Origin: Aureococcus anophagefferens
Taxonomy: Eukaryota; Sar; Pelagophyceae; Pelagomonadales; Pelagomonadaceae
Direction: 5' to 3'
DNA length: 64,000 nucleotides
NCBI RefSeq assembly: GCF_000186865.1
Contig: NW_008705572.1
Coordinates: 517,384-581,383 of the forward strand
Both the position numbers and the translations under genes were made by a program. The notes beneath the pieces were generated by a model, which made no database searches, was not told where the DNA came from, and worked only from the letters and a program-made list of their open reading frames with translations. Positions 1 through 8,824 of the stretch are shown here, in pieces; position 1 is the first letter of the stretch, and every line of letters begins with the position of its first letter.

Positions 1-680
1 GCAAGGTCGCCGCGGACGCGCCGGGCTTCGCGCTCCGGGGCCCCCGGGGCCGGTGCCTGCTCTACCTGGCCGTCGCGCGCGACGACGTCCTCGGCGCGTC
101 GCTCATCCTCCAGACCGCGCGCATCTTCCGCCTCGACGACGGCCGCGAGGCGCCGCTCCGCGACGCCGTCCACCCGGACCACGCGACGACGGCCGCGGGC
201 CTCGCGCGGCGCCGCGGCCACGACGAGCTCGTCAAGCTGCTCGCGGTCCAGAAGCACGCGGACCTCGTGCCGTCGCGGCGCAAGAAGGCGTACCGGGTGC
301 GCGCTTACGACTACGCGACGTGCGCGGACCACGAGGTGCTCGCGCCCGAGACCGTGCGCTGGCTCAACGCGGACCTGAAGGCCGACTTCCTCGAGAAAAA
401 CCCGGCGCTCGTGAAGAAGCGGACGTCCGGCGTCAGTGCGAAGCTCCTCAAGAGCCTGCCCACCTTCCAGACGTCCCCGAAGCCGGCGCCCCGGAAGCTC
501 TCCGACATCCTCGCGCCGGCGCCCGACGTGTGGACGCGGCCCGTCGCCGCCATGTCCGCGCCCCCCGCGGCCTCGCGGGACTCGACGCCCGCGGCGTCGC
601 CGGCCGCGTCGCCCGCGATCATGGCGCGCGAGCTGCCCAGCTACGGCGCCGCGCGGCGCGCGCCCCTCTCGGCCTACTAG
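1..680 (+). CDS. Ankyrin-repeat-like protein, C-terminal part
   Basis: The frame is open from base 3 to the TAG ending at 680, so this is the 3' part of a gene that begins left of the window. The first 80 residues resemble degenerate ankyrin units: a stretch reading TTAAGLARRRGHDELVKLL has the helix pair and spacing of an ankyrin repeat. A charged middle section (LNADLKADFLEKNP) leads into a Pro/Ala/Ser-rich, probably disordered tail ending PLSAY. No catalytic motif is visible, so a protein-interaction role is inferred from the repeat type only. The tail converges on the minus-strand gene ending at 791. Confidence 0.55.
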   Translation, partial: KVAADAPGFALRGPRGRCLLYLAVARDDVLGASLILQTARIFRLDDGREAPLRDAVHPDHATTAAGLARRRGHDELVKLLAVQKHADLVPSRRKKAYRVRAYDYATCADHEVLAPETVRWLNADLKADFLEKNPALVKKRTSGVSAKLLKSLPTFQTSPKPAPRKLSDILAPAPDVWTRPVAAMSAPPAASRDSTPAASPAASPAIMARELPSYGAARRAPLSAY

Positions 681-790
681 ACATAACACGTACGCGCGCG
701 GCTTCGGAACAGACAGTGAAACGCGCGCGCCGAGAACGATGGGCGATAAGACGAGACACCCGTGGTTTGTCGTTTATCGGCGCGCCGCTC

Positions 791-1405
791 CTAGAAGCAG
801 GAGAGCTGGGACCAGTCGAAGACGCAGGACGCGTCGTCGTCCGGCGGCTCGACGCGGGCCTCGGCGGCGACGACGCCGCCCTCGCCGTCGTCGTCGACGA
901 CGAGGGCGAAGCAGCTCGGGTCCCAGCAGGCCGGGTACTCGTCCTCCTCCTCGCCGTCGCCGGTGACGAGCTGCGCGTCCACGGGGCTCCGGGGGCACGT
1001 CCGCCGGCCCCCGGCGCGCGGCGGCGAGCCGTCGCGCGCCGCGCCGCGGGCCGGCGACGGGCCCCGGCGCGCGCCCTTCTCCGCGAGGCCCGTCTTCTGC
1101 TTGTAGATCTCGAGGATCTTGGACATGGGCGTGCCGCGCGGCGCGCGGAGGAGCACGACCTCGCCCGTCGAGCGGTTGTGCGCGCGGACCGTCATCATGC
1201 CCCCCTTGGGCCCGCCGCCCGTGGGCGGCGGCTCGTCCGTGGAGTCGCCGTGGTCCACCGTCGGCGCCTCGTCGCCGCCGTCGTCGTCCGTGTCCGACGC
1301 GTAGGACTCGCTCGCGCCCTCGCCCTCGTCGGTCCAGTGGGGGTCGCCCTCCTCGTCGTCGTCGGGGACGGGCACGGGGACGGCCTTGGTCTCCAGGGCG
1401 CTCAT
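791..1405 (-). CDS. Acidic hypothetical protein with possible SUMO-like segment
   Basis: A 204-aa protein starting at the ATG complementary to 1403-1405, the only Met upstream of the acidic N-terminus. The N-terminal 65 residues are very rich in Asp, Glu and Ser. Around residues 70-115 the stretch MMTVRAHNRSTGEVVLLRAP followed by TPMSKILEIYKQKTGL has the strand-strand-helix pattern of ubiquitin/SUMO-like (Rad60-SLD type) folds. The rest is basic-Pro then acidic again (ALVVDDDGEGG). The SUMO-like reading is a weak inference from spacing and hydrophobic pattern; no zinc or catalytic motif is seen. It may also simply be an unclassified nuclear or cytosolic protein. Confidence 0.45.
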   Translation of the reverse strand: MSALETKAVPVPVPDDDEEGDPHWTDEGEGASESYASDTDDDGGDEAPTVDHGDSTDEPPPTGGGPKGGMMTVRAHNRSTGEVVLLRAPRGTPMSKILEIYKQKTGLAEKGARRGPSPARGAARDGSPPRAGGRRTCPRSPVDAQLVTGDGEEEDEYPACWDPSCFALVVDDDGEGGVVAAEARVEPPDDDASCVFDWSQLSCF

Positions 1406-1664
1406 CGATATGTGGGTGTTGCGTCGAGTCCCGGCGCTGCCTCTCGGCTTTTGGCGGCAGGATGGGGCAGCCCTCGTCGCGTGTTTTTTGACGTGTGAGA
1501 GGGTCGATGGTACCGCGGTACCGAAGCCGAGGATTTCATTGCATTGAACCTCGAGAGTCCGTCGCGTCGACGCCGCCTCGCACGGCGTGCACGAGCGCAT
1601 CCGGCGACCGTCACGTAGCGTCGCGACCGCGCGCCTTCGCGCTTGCGACACAACAAAAGCGACC

Positions 1665-2549
1665 ATGGGCGCGCCGAAGAACGCGCTGCAGCTGCCGATG
1701 AAGCTGGAGGACTACAAGCCCGTGTCCTACGCGACGACGGCCTGCCTCTTCGCCATCGCCATCGCCGGCTGGGTCGCGACGTGGTGCGCGCAGATGGCCT
1801 TCACCTACAGCGTCGGGCTGACCATGAGCAAGAAGCGCCTCGAGTTCTGGAACGGCTACATCTTCCGGCTCCTCGCGGCGGCGCCCGTCGCGAACCTCAC
1901 GCCCGGCGTGACCGTGACCAAGACGCGGACCTCCTGGACGCCGACCAAGGCCATGACGGACGGCAAAAGCCCCGTCATGGTCATCTGCAACCACCGCTCC
2001 TACATGGACCCCTTCGCGCTCGCGTCCGCGCTCCTCCCGCTCGAGACCAAGTACGTCGCGAAGAGCGACCTCTTCAAGGTGCCCTTTGGGGGCTGGGCGA
2101 TGAAGAACGCGGGCGACCTCGCCGTGCGCTTCGACGCGAACAAGAACGCGGGCTGGGGCACGGTCAAGGGGAGCACGGGCCAGCTCCTCGCGCAGGCGGC
2201 CGCGCACTTCGAGGCGGGCAACTCCGTGTGCATCTTCCCCGAGGGCGCGCGCATGGGCATCAGCGACGAGAAGTGCCTCGAGGCCAAGGCCCACCCGTCC
2301 AAGCTCATGCTCTTCAAGCCCGCCTTCTTCGACCTCTGCAAGAAGCAGGGCGTGCCCGTCGTGCCCGTGTCCATGATGGGCACGGACGAGGTCTGGCCCT
2401 GCGGCGCCATGTCCATGCGGCCGGGGAACATCGTCGTCCACGTCGGCGAGCCCCTCAAGGGCGAGGACTACGAGTCCGACCAGGCCTTCTGCGACGCCGC
2501 GCGCATGGCCGTCGGCAACGGCTACCTCGACCTCGTCAAGGCCGCCTAA
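1665..2549 (+). CDS. 1-acyl-sn-glycerol-3-phosphate acyltransferase (PlsC/LPAAT family)
   Basis: A 294-aa enzyme predicted to acylate lysophosphatidic acid to phosphatidic acid in membrane and storage lipid synthesis. The catalytic NHX4D box is visible as NHRSYMDP (about residue 108) and the substrate-binding block as FPEGAR (about residue 195); a third conserved stretch, GVPVVPVSMMGTDEVWP, follows. One hydrophobic segment (residues 25-45) precedes the catalytic block, typical of an ER or plastid-envelope anchored LPAAT. The start at 1665 (GCGACCATGG) has a good Kozak context; longer upstream starts encode Arg-rich sequence unlike the family. Length fits the family. Exact acyl specificity cannot be read from the sequence. 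Confidence 0.9.
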   Translation: MGAPKNALQLPMKLEDYKPVSYATTACLFAIAIAGWVATWCAQMAFTYSVGLTMSKKRLEFWNGYIFRLLAAAPVANLTPGVTVTKTRTSWTPTKAMTDGKSPVMVICNHRSYMDPFALASALLPLETKYVAKSDLFKVPFGGWAMKNAGDLAVRFDANKNAGWGTVKGSTGQLLAQAAAHFEAGNSVCIFPEGARMGISDEKCLEAKAHPSKLMLFKPAFFDLCKKQGVPVVPVSMMGTDEVWPCGAMSMRPGNIVVHVGEPLKGEDYESDQAFCDAARMAVGNGYLDLVKAA

Positions 2550-2663
2550 CTTCTTCCCCGAGCTCAGGTCATGAATGATGCGAACCTTCTTCGATACTGT
2601 ACCGTCAAGGTTGTGCTTTGGGACCGCAGCTAGGGGACTCGTGTACGCCTAGGGGCACGCGCC

Positions 2664-3935
2664 CTAAGGAAGCGGGTTCCCGTTGCCCCCGAGGCGCCGA
2701 ACCGCGGCGGGCCGGCCGCACTTGGCCGGCGCCGCCGGCGGGAGCCGCGCCTCGAGGGTCCGGGCCAGCTCGACGGCGAACGCGTAGACCGCGGCGTCCG
2801 GGCCGTTCGCGGCGACGAGCCGCCGCGTCTGGTCCGCGTCGAAGACGATGGACTCGTCGCCCTTGCCGAAGGACTGGCGCATCTCGTCCCGCGGCGGCTC
2901 GCACCAGCCGAGGCGCCGGAAGAGCTGCTGGAACGACGCGTCGAGCGTCTCGAGGATGAGGACCGCGTCGAAGGCCGCGAGCGCGTCCATGGCCGCCGCG
3001 GCGTGGCGCGCCGTGACGCCGCCGGGCCCGACGCCGGCGTAGACGTCGGCGCCGAGCAGGGACCGCACGTAGAAGTTGTCGACGACGGCCGTGCCCTCGC
3101 GCACGAGCATGTCTCTGTCGAACGACGGCGCCGAGAGCCAGCCCAGGGCCTTGGCGCTCGGGATGCGCTCGAAGCGGCAGTGGCTCACGATGCGCTTGAT
3201 GGGGTCCCGGAGCACGGTGACGAAGAAGAAGTCGCGCCGGCACTTGAGGGCCGTGCCCGCGTCGAGCCAGCGCTCGACGGCGACGAAGTCGACGGCCGTC
3301 TTCGCGGCCCACCGCTTGCGCCCCGCGCAGTCGCCGTCGAGCTGCCCGTTGGCGTAGCCCGCGACGCCGTCGAGGAGCGTCCGCGGGCCGTCGCCGGCCA
3401 TGTTGCAGTTCCGCTTCGCGGCGCGGAGCTTGTTCGACATCCGCGCGACGTGGCAGACCGTCGTGCCGCCGGCCTTGTGCAGGTGCAGGAAGTAGGGCAG
3501 CCGCGCGTCCGTGGCCGGGAACGTGCGCGCTCCGACGGCGGCGAGGAGCGCCCGGCCGTGGGCCTCGAGGTCCGTGCCGTTCCGCGCGGCGGGCGGTTTC
3601 GGCTTCGGGAGCGGCGGTTTCGGCTTCGAGAGCGGCGGTTTCGGCTTCGGGAGCGGGGGCGCCGGCAGCCCGGCGACGTGAGCGTCGAGCCGTGTTTGCA
3701 GCGCTGCGACCGTCTCCGTGATCTCCGTGACCTTCTCGCCGAGCGCGACGACGTCGGTGGGTGGTGGCTCCGGCGCCCAGCTCGTCGCGCGCGGCAGCGG
3801 CGACGCGCGCGACGACGCGGTCTCCGGCGGGCGCGACCGCCACGCCAGGAGCCCGGCGACGACAACGAGGCCCACGAGCGTGACCTTGTTGGTCGAACTC
3901 GTCCTGCCGCCGGGCTGCCCGCGCGGCGAGACCAT
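2664..3935 (-). CDS. Type II membrane sulfotransferase-like protein
   Basis: A 423-aa protein with a short cytosolic N-terminus, one membrane anchor (VTLVGLVVVAGLLAW, about residues 20-36), a Pro-Lys repeat stem (PLPKPKP units, residues about 95-115) and a lumenal catalytic domain. PAPS-binding motifs are visible: a 5'-phosphosulfate loop LHLHKAGGTT (about residue 145) and a 3'-phosphate-binding block FVTVLRDPIKRIVSH (about residue 240). This is the layout of Golgi carbohydrate sulfotransferases of the galactose-3-O / heparan sulfotransferase group, so sulfation of a cell-wall or secreted glycan is inferred. The Met at 3935 is preferred because the anchor then sits close to the N-terminus. 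The next gene starts divergently within about 140 bp. Confidence 0.75.
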   Translation of the reverse strand: MVSPRGQPGGRTSSTNKVTLVGLVVVAGLLAWRSRPPETASSRASPLPRATSWAPEPPPTDVVALGEKVTEITETVAALQTRLDAHVAGLPAPPLPKPKPPLSKPKPPLPKPKPPAARNGTDLEAHGRALLAAVGARTFPATDARLPYFLHLHKAGGTTVCHVARMSNKLRAAKRNCNMAGDGPRTLLDGVAGYANGQLDGDCAGRKRWAAKTAVDFVAVERWLDAGTALKCRRDFFFVTVLRDPIKRIVSHCRFERIPSAKALGWLSAPSFDRDMLVREGTAVVDNFYVRSLLGADVYAGVGPGGVTARHAAAAMDALAAFDAVLILETLDASFQQLFRRLGWCEPPRDEMRQSFGKGDESIVFDADQTRRLVAANGPDAAVYAFAVELARTLEARLPPAAPAKCGRPAAVRRLGGNGNPLP

Positions 3936-4075
3936 CGACCTTGCCGCCGCTCTTGGTAAAGGTGACGCCTCTGTTGGCGTGGGAGAGCGTTTTTGAATTA
4001 TGCTTCCTGAAGGTTTCAGCCTCGACGGACGCTCCGAGCAAGCCAACGGACTCAGACGCCGCGCCGAGCAAGCCA

Positions 4076-5782
4076 ATGGACTCGGACGCCGCGCCGAGCA
4101 AGCAGGCGGACTCGCCGAGCAAGTCTACGGCCGCCGCGCCGAGCAAGCAGGCGGACTCGCCGAGCAAGTCTGCGCCCACCGCGAAGCCGACTGACTCGCC
4201 GCCGGCCAAGAAGGAGGCCACGAAAAAGAAGGCCGCCGGCGCCTGGACGTCGACGGTCAAGAAGTCGCTGGCGCGCGCCGAGGCCGCGGCGCGCGACGCC
4301 CTGGCGGAGAACGACGCGTCGACGGCGCGCGTCGAGGCCGTGCTCTGCGGCCTCGACGAGTGGCCGACGCAGGCGCGGCCGAACGTGTCGCCGAACGAGA
4401 AGCCCGTGACGGGCATGTGCCTCGGCGCGGTGAACGTCCTGGGCGGCGTCGGCATGCAGGTGTCGGCCGTGAGCCAAAACTTCCCGAAGCTCACGGAGCT
4501 CGTGGCGGCGTGGACGCGCGCGGAGCTGCCGGGCTTCCCCTTCAGCAGCCTGCAGATCAACTACAACTACGCGGCGAAGAAGCACGTCGACGGCAACAAC
4601 ATCGGCCCGAGCTACATCGTGAGTTTGGGGGACCACGAGGGCGGCGGCCTCTGGGTCGCGGACACGTTCGTCGAGAAGGCGACGGACGACGGCGGCACGG
4701 TGCTCCGCGGCGGCGGCGGCGAGGCCGTCGTCGAGTGCCACCGGCGCTGGTCGCTCTTCGACGGCAACAGCGAGCACATGACGCTGCCCTTCTCGCCCGC
4801 GGCGAACGGCGGCATGACGCGCGTCTCCGTCGTCGCCTTCAGCCACTCGTCCTACAACAAGCTCGACGCGGAGACGGCCGCGGACATGGCCGCGCTCGGC
4901 TTCACGGCGGGCTCGAGCGACGGCGCGGAGCTCGACTACTTCAAGCCCTTCCGCATCGACAAGAGCGAGCTCGCGGGCGACGCCTTGGACTCGTATTTGG
5001 AGCTCCGCGCGGCGCGCAAGGCCGCGCGGCCGCCGCCGACGGGCGCGGGCGCCGTCGGCATCGAGTGCAACGGCTACTCCGCGGGCAAGGGCGCGGGCTG
5101 GTTCTCCTTCGTCGGCGGCCAGGCCGCGAAGAAGCGGCGCATCGACGCCTTCTTCAAGCCCAAGAACGCCGCGCCAAAGCCGGCCGGGCCCGTGACCTAC
5201 GAGCTGCCCAAGGCGACGAACAAGGTGAGCACGAACCTCGAGCAGCCCGCGACCATCGACGGCGACAACGTCGTCCGCGTGGAGCTGCCCAAGAACCGCG
5301 TCGGCCTCTGGTACCTCGAGCTCGACCCGAAGCCGTCCGGCGCGCTCCAGTGCTGCGCGCTCGAGCGCTTCGACCTCTACAACGACGCGACCTTCGTCCA
5401 GAGCGACGCGTTCCACGCGCACGTCGCCGCGCTCCCGCCGGGCCGCGTCGTCCTCATCTCCATCACGGACACGGCCATGGCGAAGACGCGGCCCCTGCCC
5501 AAGAAGGTCTACGACACGCTCCGCCTCCTCGGCGCGCCGGACCACATCGAGCCCATCGGCTACCGCATGCCCTTCGCGTTCATCGGCGCCAGGGGCGCGG
5601 CGCCGGGCGCCGCGTCCCTCGCGCTGGACAAGACGAAGGTCATCCTCCGCCTCGAGGCCTCCGCCAAGCGCGACGGCGACGGCGCCGTCGTCATCGCGGA
5701 CCAGAACGAGGAGCGCACGGACATCACGGAGCACGTCCTCACGAGCGGCGCGCCCGCGGACGCCGCGCCGGCGACCGAGTAA
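4076..5782 (+). CDS. 2OG-Fe(II) oxygenase-like domain fused to ILEI/FAM3-type domain
   Basis: The first in-frame ATG is 4076, but the SDAAPSK repeat continues in frame upstream to about 4010, so the true start may lie in an unseen 5' exon. Order: SDAAPSKQADSPSKS repeats; a dioxygenase-like core with HVDGNN (H-x-D metal-binding type, about residue 171), a glycine-rich turn GDHEGGGLWV and a distal EHMTLPF...RVSVVAFSH segment that could supply the second His and the 2-oxoglutarate Arg; a basic linker with RRIDAFFKP (about 355); then a C-terminal ILEI-like domain (about 406-540: GLWYLELDPK, LPPGRVVLISITDTAM, FAFIGARGA). ILEI domains are extracellular in animals, yet no signal peptide is visible here. 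Substrate unknown. Confidence is higher for the ILEI part than for the oxygenase. Confidence 0.65.
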   Translation: MDSDAAPSKQADSPSKSTAAAPSKQADSPSKSAPTAKPTDSPPAKKEATKKKAAGAWTSTVKKSLARAEAAARDALAENDASTARVEAVLCGLDEWPTQARPNVSPNEKPVTGMCLGAVNVLGGVGMQVSAVSQNFPKLTELVAAWTRAELPGFPFSSLQINYNYAAKKHVDGNNIGPSYIVSLGDHEGGGLWVADTFVEKATDDGGTVLRGGGGEAVVECHRRWSLFDGNSEHMTLPFSPAANGGMTRVSVVAFSHSSYNKLDAETAADMAALGFTAGSSDGAELDYFKPFRIDKSELAGDALDSYLELRAARKAARPPPTGAGAVGIECNGYSAGKGAGWFSFVGGQAAKKRRIDAFFKPKNAAPKPAGPVTYELPKATNKVSTNLEQPATIDGDNVVRVELPKNRVGLWYLELDPKPSGALQCCALERFDLYNDATFVQSDAFHAHVAALPPGRVVLISITDTAMAKTRPLPKKVYDTLRLLGAPDHIEPIGYRMPFAFIGARGAAPGAASLALDKTKVILRLEASAKRDGDGAVVIADQNEERTDITEHVLTSGAPADAAPATE

Positions 5783-5919
5783 GCGAGCTAAAAGTACTGC
5801 AACAACCTCGAGGTGGCTGAAAAAGCTGCCCGCTCTATCAGTCTGGTTCACTGGGCTGGCCGCGCCGCGCGCATCGTTCCAGCGGGCGGCGGGCGCCGCG
5901 CCGCGCGCGGGGTCCGCTC

Positions 5920-6606
5920 ATGCTCGCGGGCCGCGCCGTCGCGCGGCGCGGCGCCGATGCCGTCGAGTGGTACCGCAGGATGCTGGCCGAGCGCCCCATC
6001 GCGGCGAACGCGGTCACGTGCGGCACCCTCTACGCGGCGGGCGACGGCATCGCGCAGCACCTCGAGCGCGCCTTCGGGCTGCAGTCGCCGGGCAAGAGCC
6101 AGTACAACTGGCGGCGGACGCTGCGCGTCTTCGTCGGCGGCGCGTGCTTCGCGGGCCCGGCGCTGGCCCTCTGGTACCCGCGGCTGCACGCGATGACGGC
6201 GCCGGCCCGGCGGAAGCTCATCCCCATCCCCCGGACCATGCACCCGAGGCTCGGCGCCCAGCTCTACGAGAAGGTGCCCTGCGAGAGCCCCTGGAAGAAC
6301 GTCGCCGCGAAGATCTTCATGGACAACGCGTTCTTCCAGGCGCCCTTCCTCACGGGCTACTTCTGCCTGCTGGGCGCCCTCGAGGGGCTGAGCCCCGCGG
6401 AGATCAAGGCCAAGGTGAAGCGCGACTTCCACGACGCCTGGTGCTACTCGACCTTCGTCTGGGCGCCCGTCGGCTGCGTGAACTTCCTCCTCACGCCCGT
6501 CTACCTCCAGCCCGTCGTCATCAACACGATCCAGGTCTTCTGGCAGACCGCGCTGTCGCTCTGGTACCACGCGCGCGACTACGGCCCGGACGCGCCCGCG
6601 AGCTAA
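5920..6606 (+). CDS. Mpv17/PMP22 family membrane protein
   Basis: A 228-aa protein of the family found in inner mitochondrial or peroxisomal membranes. Family signatures are visible: an N-terminal helix with YRRMLAERPIAANAVTCGTLYAAGD, an RTLRVFVGGACFAGPALALWYPRL block, a central KIFMDNAFFQAPFLTGYF segment matching the family's DQ...P..-type motif, and the C-terminal FVWAPVGCVNFLLTPVYLQPV signature close to the Pfam hallmark (W.P.Q..NF..VP). Length and four hydrophobic segments agree with the family. Proposed channel or membrane-homeostasis roles come from family knowledge. It reads in the same direction as the next gene, 95 bp downstream. Confidence 0.85.
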   Translation: MLAGRAVARRGADAVEWYRRMLAERPIAANAVTCGTLYAAGDGIAQHLERAFGLQSPGKSQYNWRRTLRVFVGGACFAGPALALWYPRLHAMTAPARRKLIPIPRTMHPRLGAQLYEKVPCESPWKNVAAKIFMDNAFFQAPFLTGYFCLLGALEGLSPAEIKAKVKRDFHDAWCYSTFVWAPVGCVNFLLTPVYLQPVVINTIQVFWQTALSLWYHARDYGPDAPAS

Positions 6607-6700
6607 CATTTCCCGGTTGTTGACGATTCCAAGGCTGAACAACGCATGGGCAGCCGCCCGTGCTAGGAAGCCCGAGTTCGAGCAACACACCGACGCAGCG

Positions 6701-8770
6701 ATGGGCGCCGGAGCGAGCGCGCTGAGCGGCGAGGGCGCGGACGTCATCGGCGGCAAGCTCACCGTGGAGGTCGCGAGCGGCCACGACCTGCTCGCCGCCG
6801 ACGGCGGCATGTTTTCCAAGAAGACGTCCGATCCCTACGTCAAGGTGACGCTGGGCAGCGCCGTCGTCGCCAAGAGCGAGGTCGCCAAGAAGGACCTGAA
6901 CCCCGTCTGGAACCTGAGCGCGGAGTACAACGTCGGCCCGAGGGCGCGGAAGACGCCGACGCTCGTGTTCACGGTCTACGACTACGACATGGTGGGCAGC
7001 GACGACCCGCTGGGCGCCGCGGAGGTGCCCCTCAAGCAGCTCCTCGGCGGCGCGGTCTTCGAGCGGAAGCTCGCGCTCCAGCCGTGCACGGGCTGCAAGA
7101 AGGCCAAGGGCGAGATCGCCGTGCGGCTCGCGTTCCTCGCGAGGAAGGCGCTGACGCTGACCAAGGGCGGCGCGATCGACGTCGAGAACGCGGGCCACCT
7201 CGCGCTCGCCATGGGCTGGGACATGCTCCCGGGGAACCAGGCCGTCGACGTGGACGCGTCCGTCGTCGCGTTCGACGACCGGGGCCGCGTGCTCATGGAC
7301 GAGGTCGTCTACTTCGCGGACCTGATCAACTCCAACAAGACCATGGTCCACTCGGGCGACGAGCAGGAGGGCGACGAGGACCTCGGCTGCGGCGACGACG
7401 AGGTCATCCGCATCAACACGAAGGGCCTGTCGTCGCGGGTCAAGGCTTTGATGCTCGTCGGCACCGTCGCGACCGAGGGCAAGACGTTCCAGGACATCCG
7501 GTCCGCGCGCGCGCGCGTCGTCAACCTCGACACGGACGACGAGCACTGCCGCATCTACCCCGCGACGGCGGGCGCCTACACGTGCATCATCGTCGCGTGC
7601 CTCTTCCGCACGGGCCCCGCGTCGTGGCACCTGAGCGTCATCGACGACTACGATTCCACGGCGCGCGACTTCGGAAGTGTCGTCCCCGAGCTCCAGGGCT
7701 ACCTGAAGCCGCTGATCCCGTCCGTCGAGGTCCGGGAGCAGGACCGCGTCGCGCTCATGCGAAAGGGTGGTACGGTCGCCCTTTCCGACTTCGCGGCGAC
7801 GGCGTCGCCCGACCTGACCTTTGGCCTCGCGTGGGACATCACGAACGGCGCCAACATCGACCTCGACGCGTCGGCGATCTGCCTCGACGCGAACCTGCGC
7901 TGCGTGGATCTGGTGTTCTTCCAGAAGCTGCGATCGACCTGCGGCGGCATCCAGCACGGCGGCGACGAGCGCGAGGGCGACGAGAAGGGCGACGACGAGA
8001 AGATCCACCTCCACCTGAACCTCATCTCGCCGAGCATCCAGTACATCGGCTTCTGCATCAACTCCTACTCGGGCCAGGAGCTCGACGACGTCTCGAAGAC
8101 CGTCGGCCACCTCTACACGACGGCGACGATGAAGGACCTCGCGAGCTACAAGCTCTCCGGCGACCGCTCGCTCGACAAGAAGACGGCGCTGATCATGGCC
8201 GTCCTCTACCGCGACGTGTTCACGAACCCCAACGAGTGGTGCTTGCGCATCTGCTCCGTGCCCGCGATGGGGCGCACGGCCCAGGACAACGTCGACGAGC
8301 TCCAGCGCGAGCTCCAGCACAACCCCATCAAACCGGTCAGGCGCCGCGCGCCGATCCCGGCCATGGTCTTGCAGCCTCCTCAGGGCTACGCGCAGCCGCA
8401 ACCGGGGCAGCCCGCGATGTACGCGCCGCAGCCGGGGCAGCCCATGTACGCGCCGCAGCCGGGGCAGCCCGCGATGCAACAACCGGGGCAGCCCATGTAC
8501 GCGCCGCAGCCGGGGCAGCCCGCGATGCAACAACCGGGGCAGCCCATGTACGCGCCGCAGCCGGGCCAGCAGATGTACGCGCCTCAACCCGGCCAGCAGA
8601 TGTACGCGCCGCAACCAGGCCAGCAGATGTACGCGCCGCAACCAGGCCAGCCGATGTACGCGCCGCAGCCCGGGCAGCAGATGTACGCGCCGCAACCAGG
8701 CCAGCCGATGTACGCGCCGCAGCCCGGGCAGCCCATGTACGCGCCGCAGCCGGGTAACCAGCCCTTCTAG
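6701..8770 (+). CDS. C2 domain - TerD - TerD protein with PQPGQ-rich tail
   Basis: A 689-aa protein starting MGAGAS, a canonical N-myristoylation context (Gly2, Ser6). Residues about 18-125 form a C2 domain (SDPYVKVTLG, VYDYDMVGSDDPLG). Two TerD domains follow (about 165-350 and 370-545): AMGWDMLPG...VDVDASVVAFD and FGLAWDITNGANIDLDASAIC, each with the acidic GDEQEGDED / GDEREGDEK loop that binds calcium in bacterial TerD. The tail (about 560-689) is a Pro-Gln-Gly-Met-Tyr repeat (QPGQPMYAP). Inferred role: calcium-responsive membrane-binding adaptor. TerD pairs are known in bacteria, slime moulds and algae; the C2-TerD-TerD order with lipid anchor and annexin-like repeat tail is noteworthy. 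Confidence 0.85.
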   Translation: MGAGASALSGEGADVIGGKLTVEVASGHDLLAADGGMFSKKTSDPYVKVTLGSAVVAKSEVAKKDLNPVWNLSAEYNVGPRARKTPTLVFTVYDYDMVGSDDPLGAAEVPLKQLLGGAVFERKLALQPCTGCKKAKGEIAVRLAFLARKALTLTKGGAIDVENAGHLALAMGWDMLPGNQAVDVDASVVAFDDRGRVLMDEVVYFADLINSNKTMVHSGDEQEGDEDLGCGDDEVIRINTKGLSSRVKALMLVGTVATEGKTFQDIRSARARVVNLDTDDEHCRIYPATAGAYTCIIVACLFRTGPASWHLSVIDDYDSTARDFGSVVPELQGYLKPLIPSVEVREQDRVALMRKGGTVALSDFAATASPDLTFGLAWDITNGANIDLDASAICLDANLRCVDLVFFQKLRSTCGGIQHGGDEREGDEKGDDEKIHLHLNLISPSIQYIGFCINSYSGQELDDVSKTVGHLYTTATMKDLASYKLSGDRSLDKKTALIMAVLYRDVFTNPNEWCLRICSVPAMGRTAQDNVDELQRELQHNPIKPVRRRAPIPAMVLQPPQGYAQPQPGQPAMYAPQPGQPMYAPQPGQPAMQQPGQPMYAPQPGQPAMQQPGQPMYAPQPGQQMYAPQPGQQMYAPQPGQQMYAPQPGQPMYAPQPGQQMYAPQPGQPMYAPQPGQPMYAPQPGNQPF
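8388..8763 (+). repeat. Tandem repeat encoding QPGQPMYAP
   Basis: Degenerate 27-42 bp units built on the string ccgcagccggggcagcccat repeat about ten times inside the TerD gene. They encode QPGQ(P/Q)MYAP with occasional AMQ inserts. Units are near-identical at DNA level, pointing to recent slippage or unequal exchange. The pattern resembles the Pro-Gln-Gly-Tyr tails of annexins and related membrane-binding proteins. Confidence 0.85.
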
Positions 8771-8824
8771 GAAACCACCCGTTCGAAGCAGGTCCCTTAC
8801 AGACAGTGGGGGCCTCGATCCGGC

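Noticed and set aside
3941..4075. Start of the dioxygenase/ILEI gene at 3941
   Set aside because: The codon there is TTG, not ATG, and it would overlap the 5' end of the divergent sulfotransferase gene. A missed 5' exon is likelier.
2605..4560. A 651-codon minus-strand frame overlapping the sulfotransferase and dioxygenase genes
   Set aside because: Arg-rich shadow frame with no domain; the PAPS-binding motifs lie in the overlapping frame.
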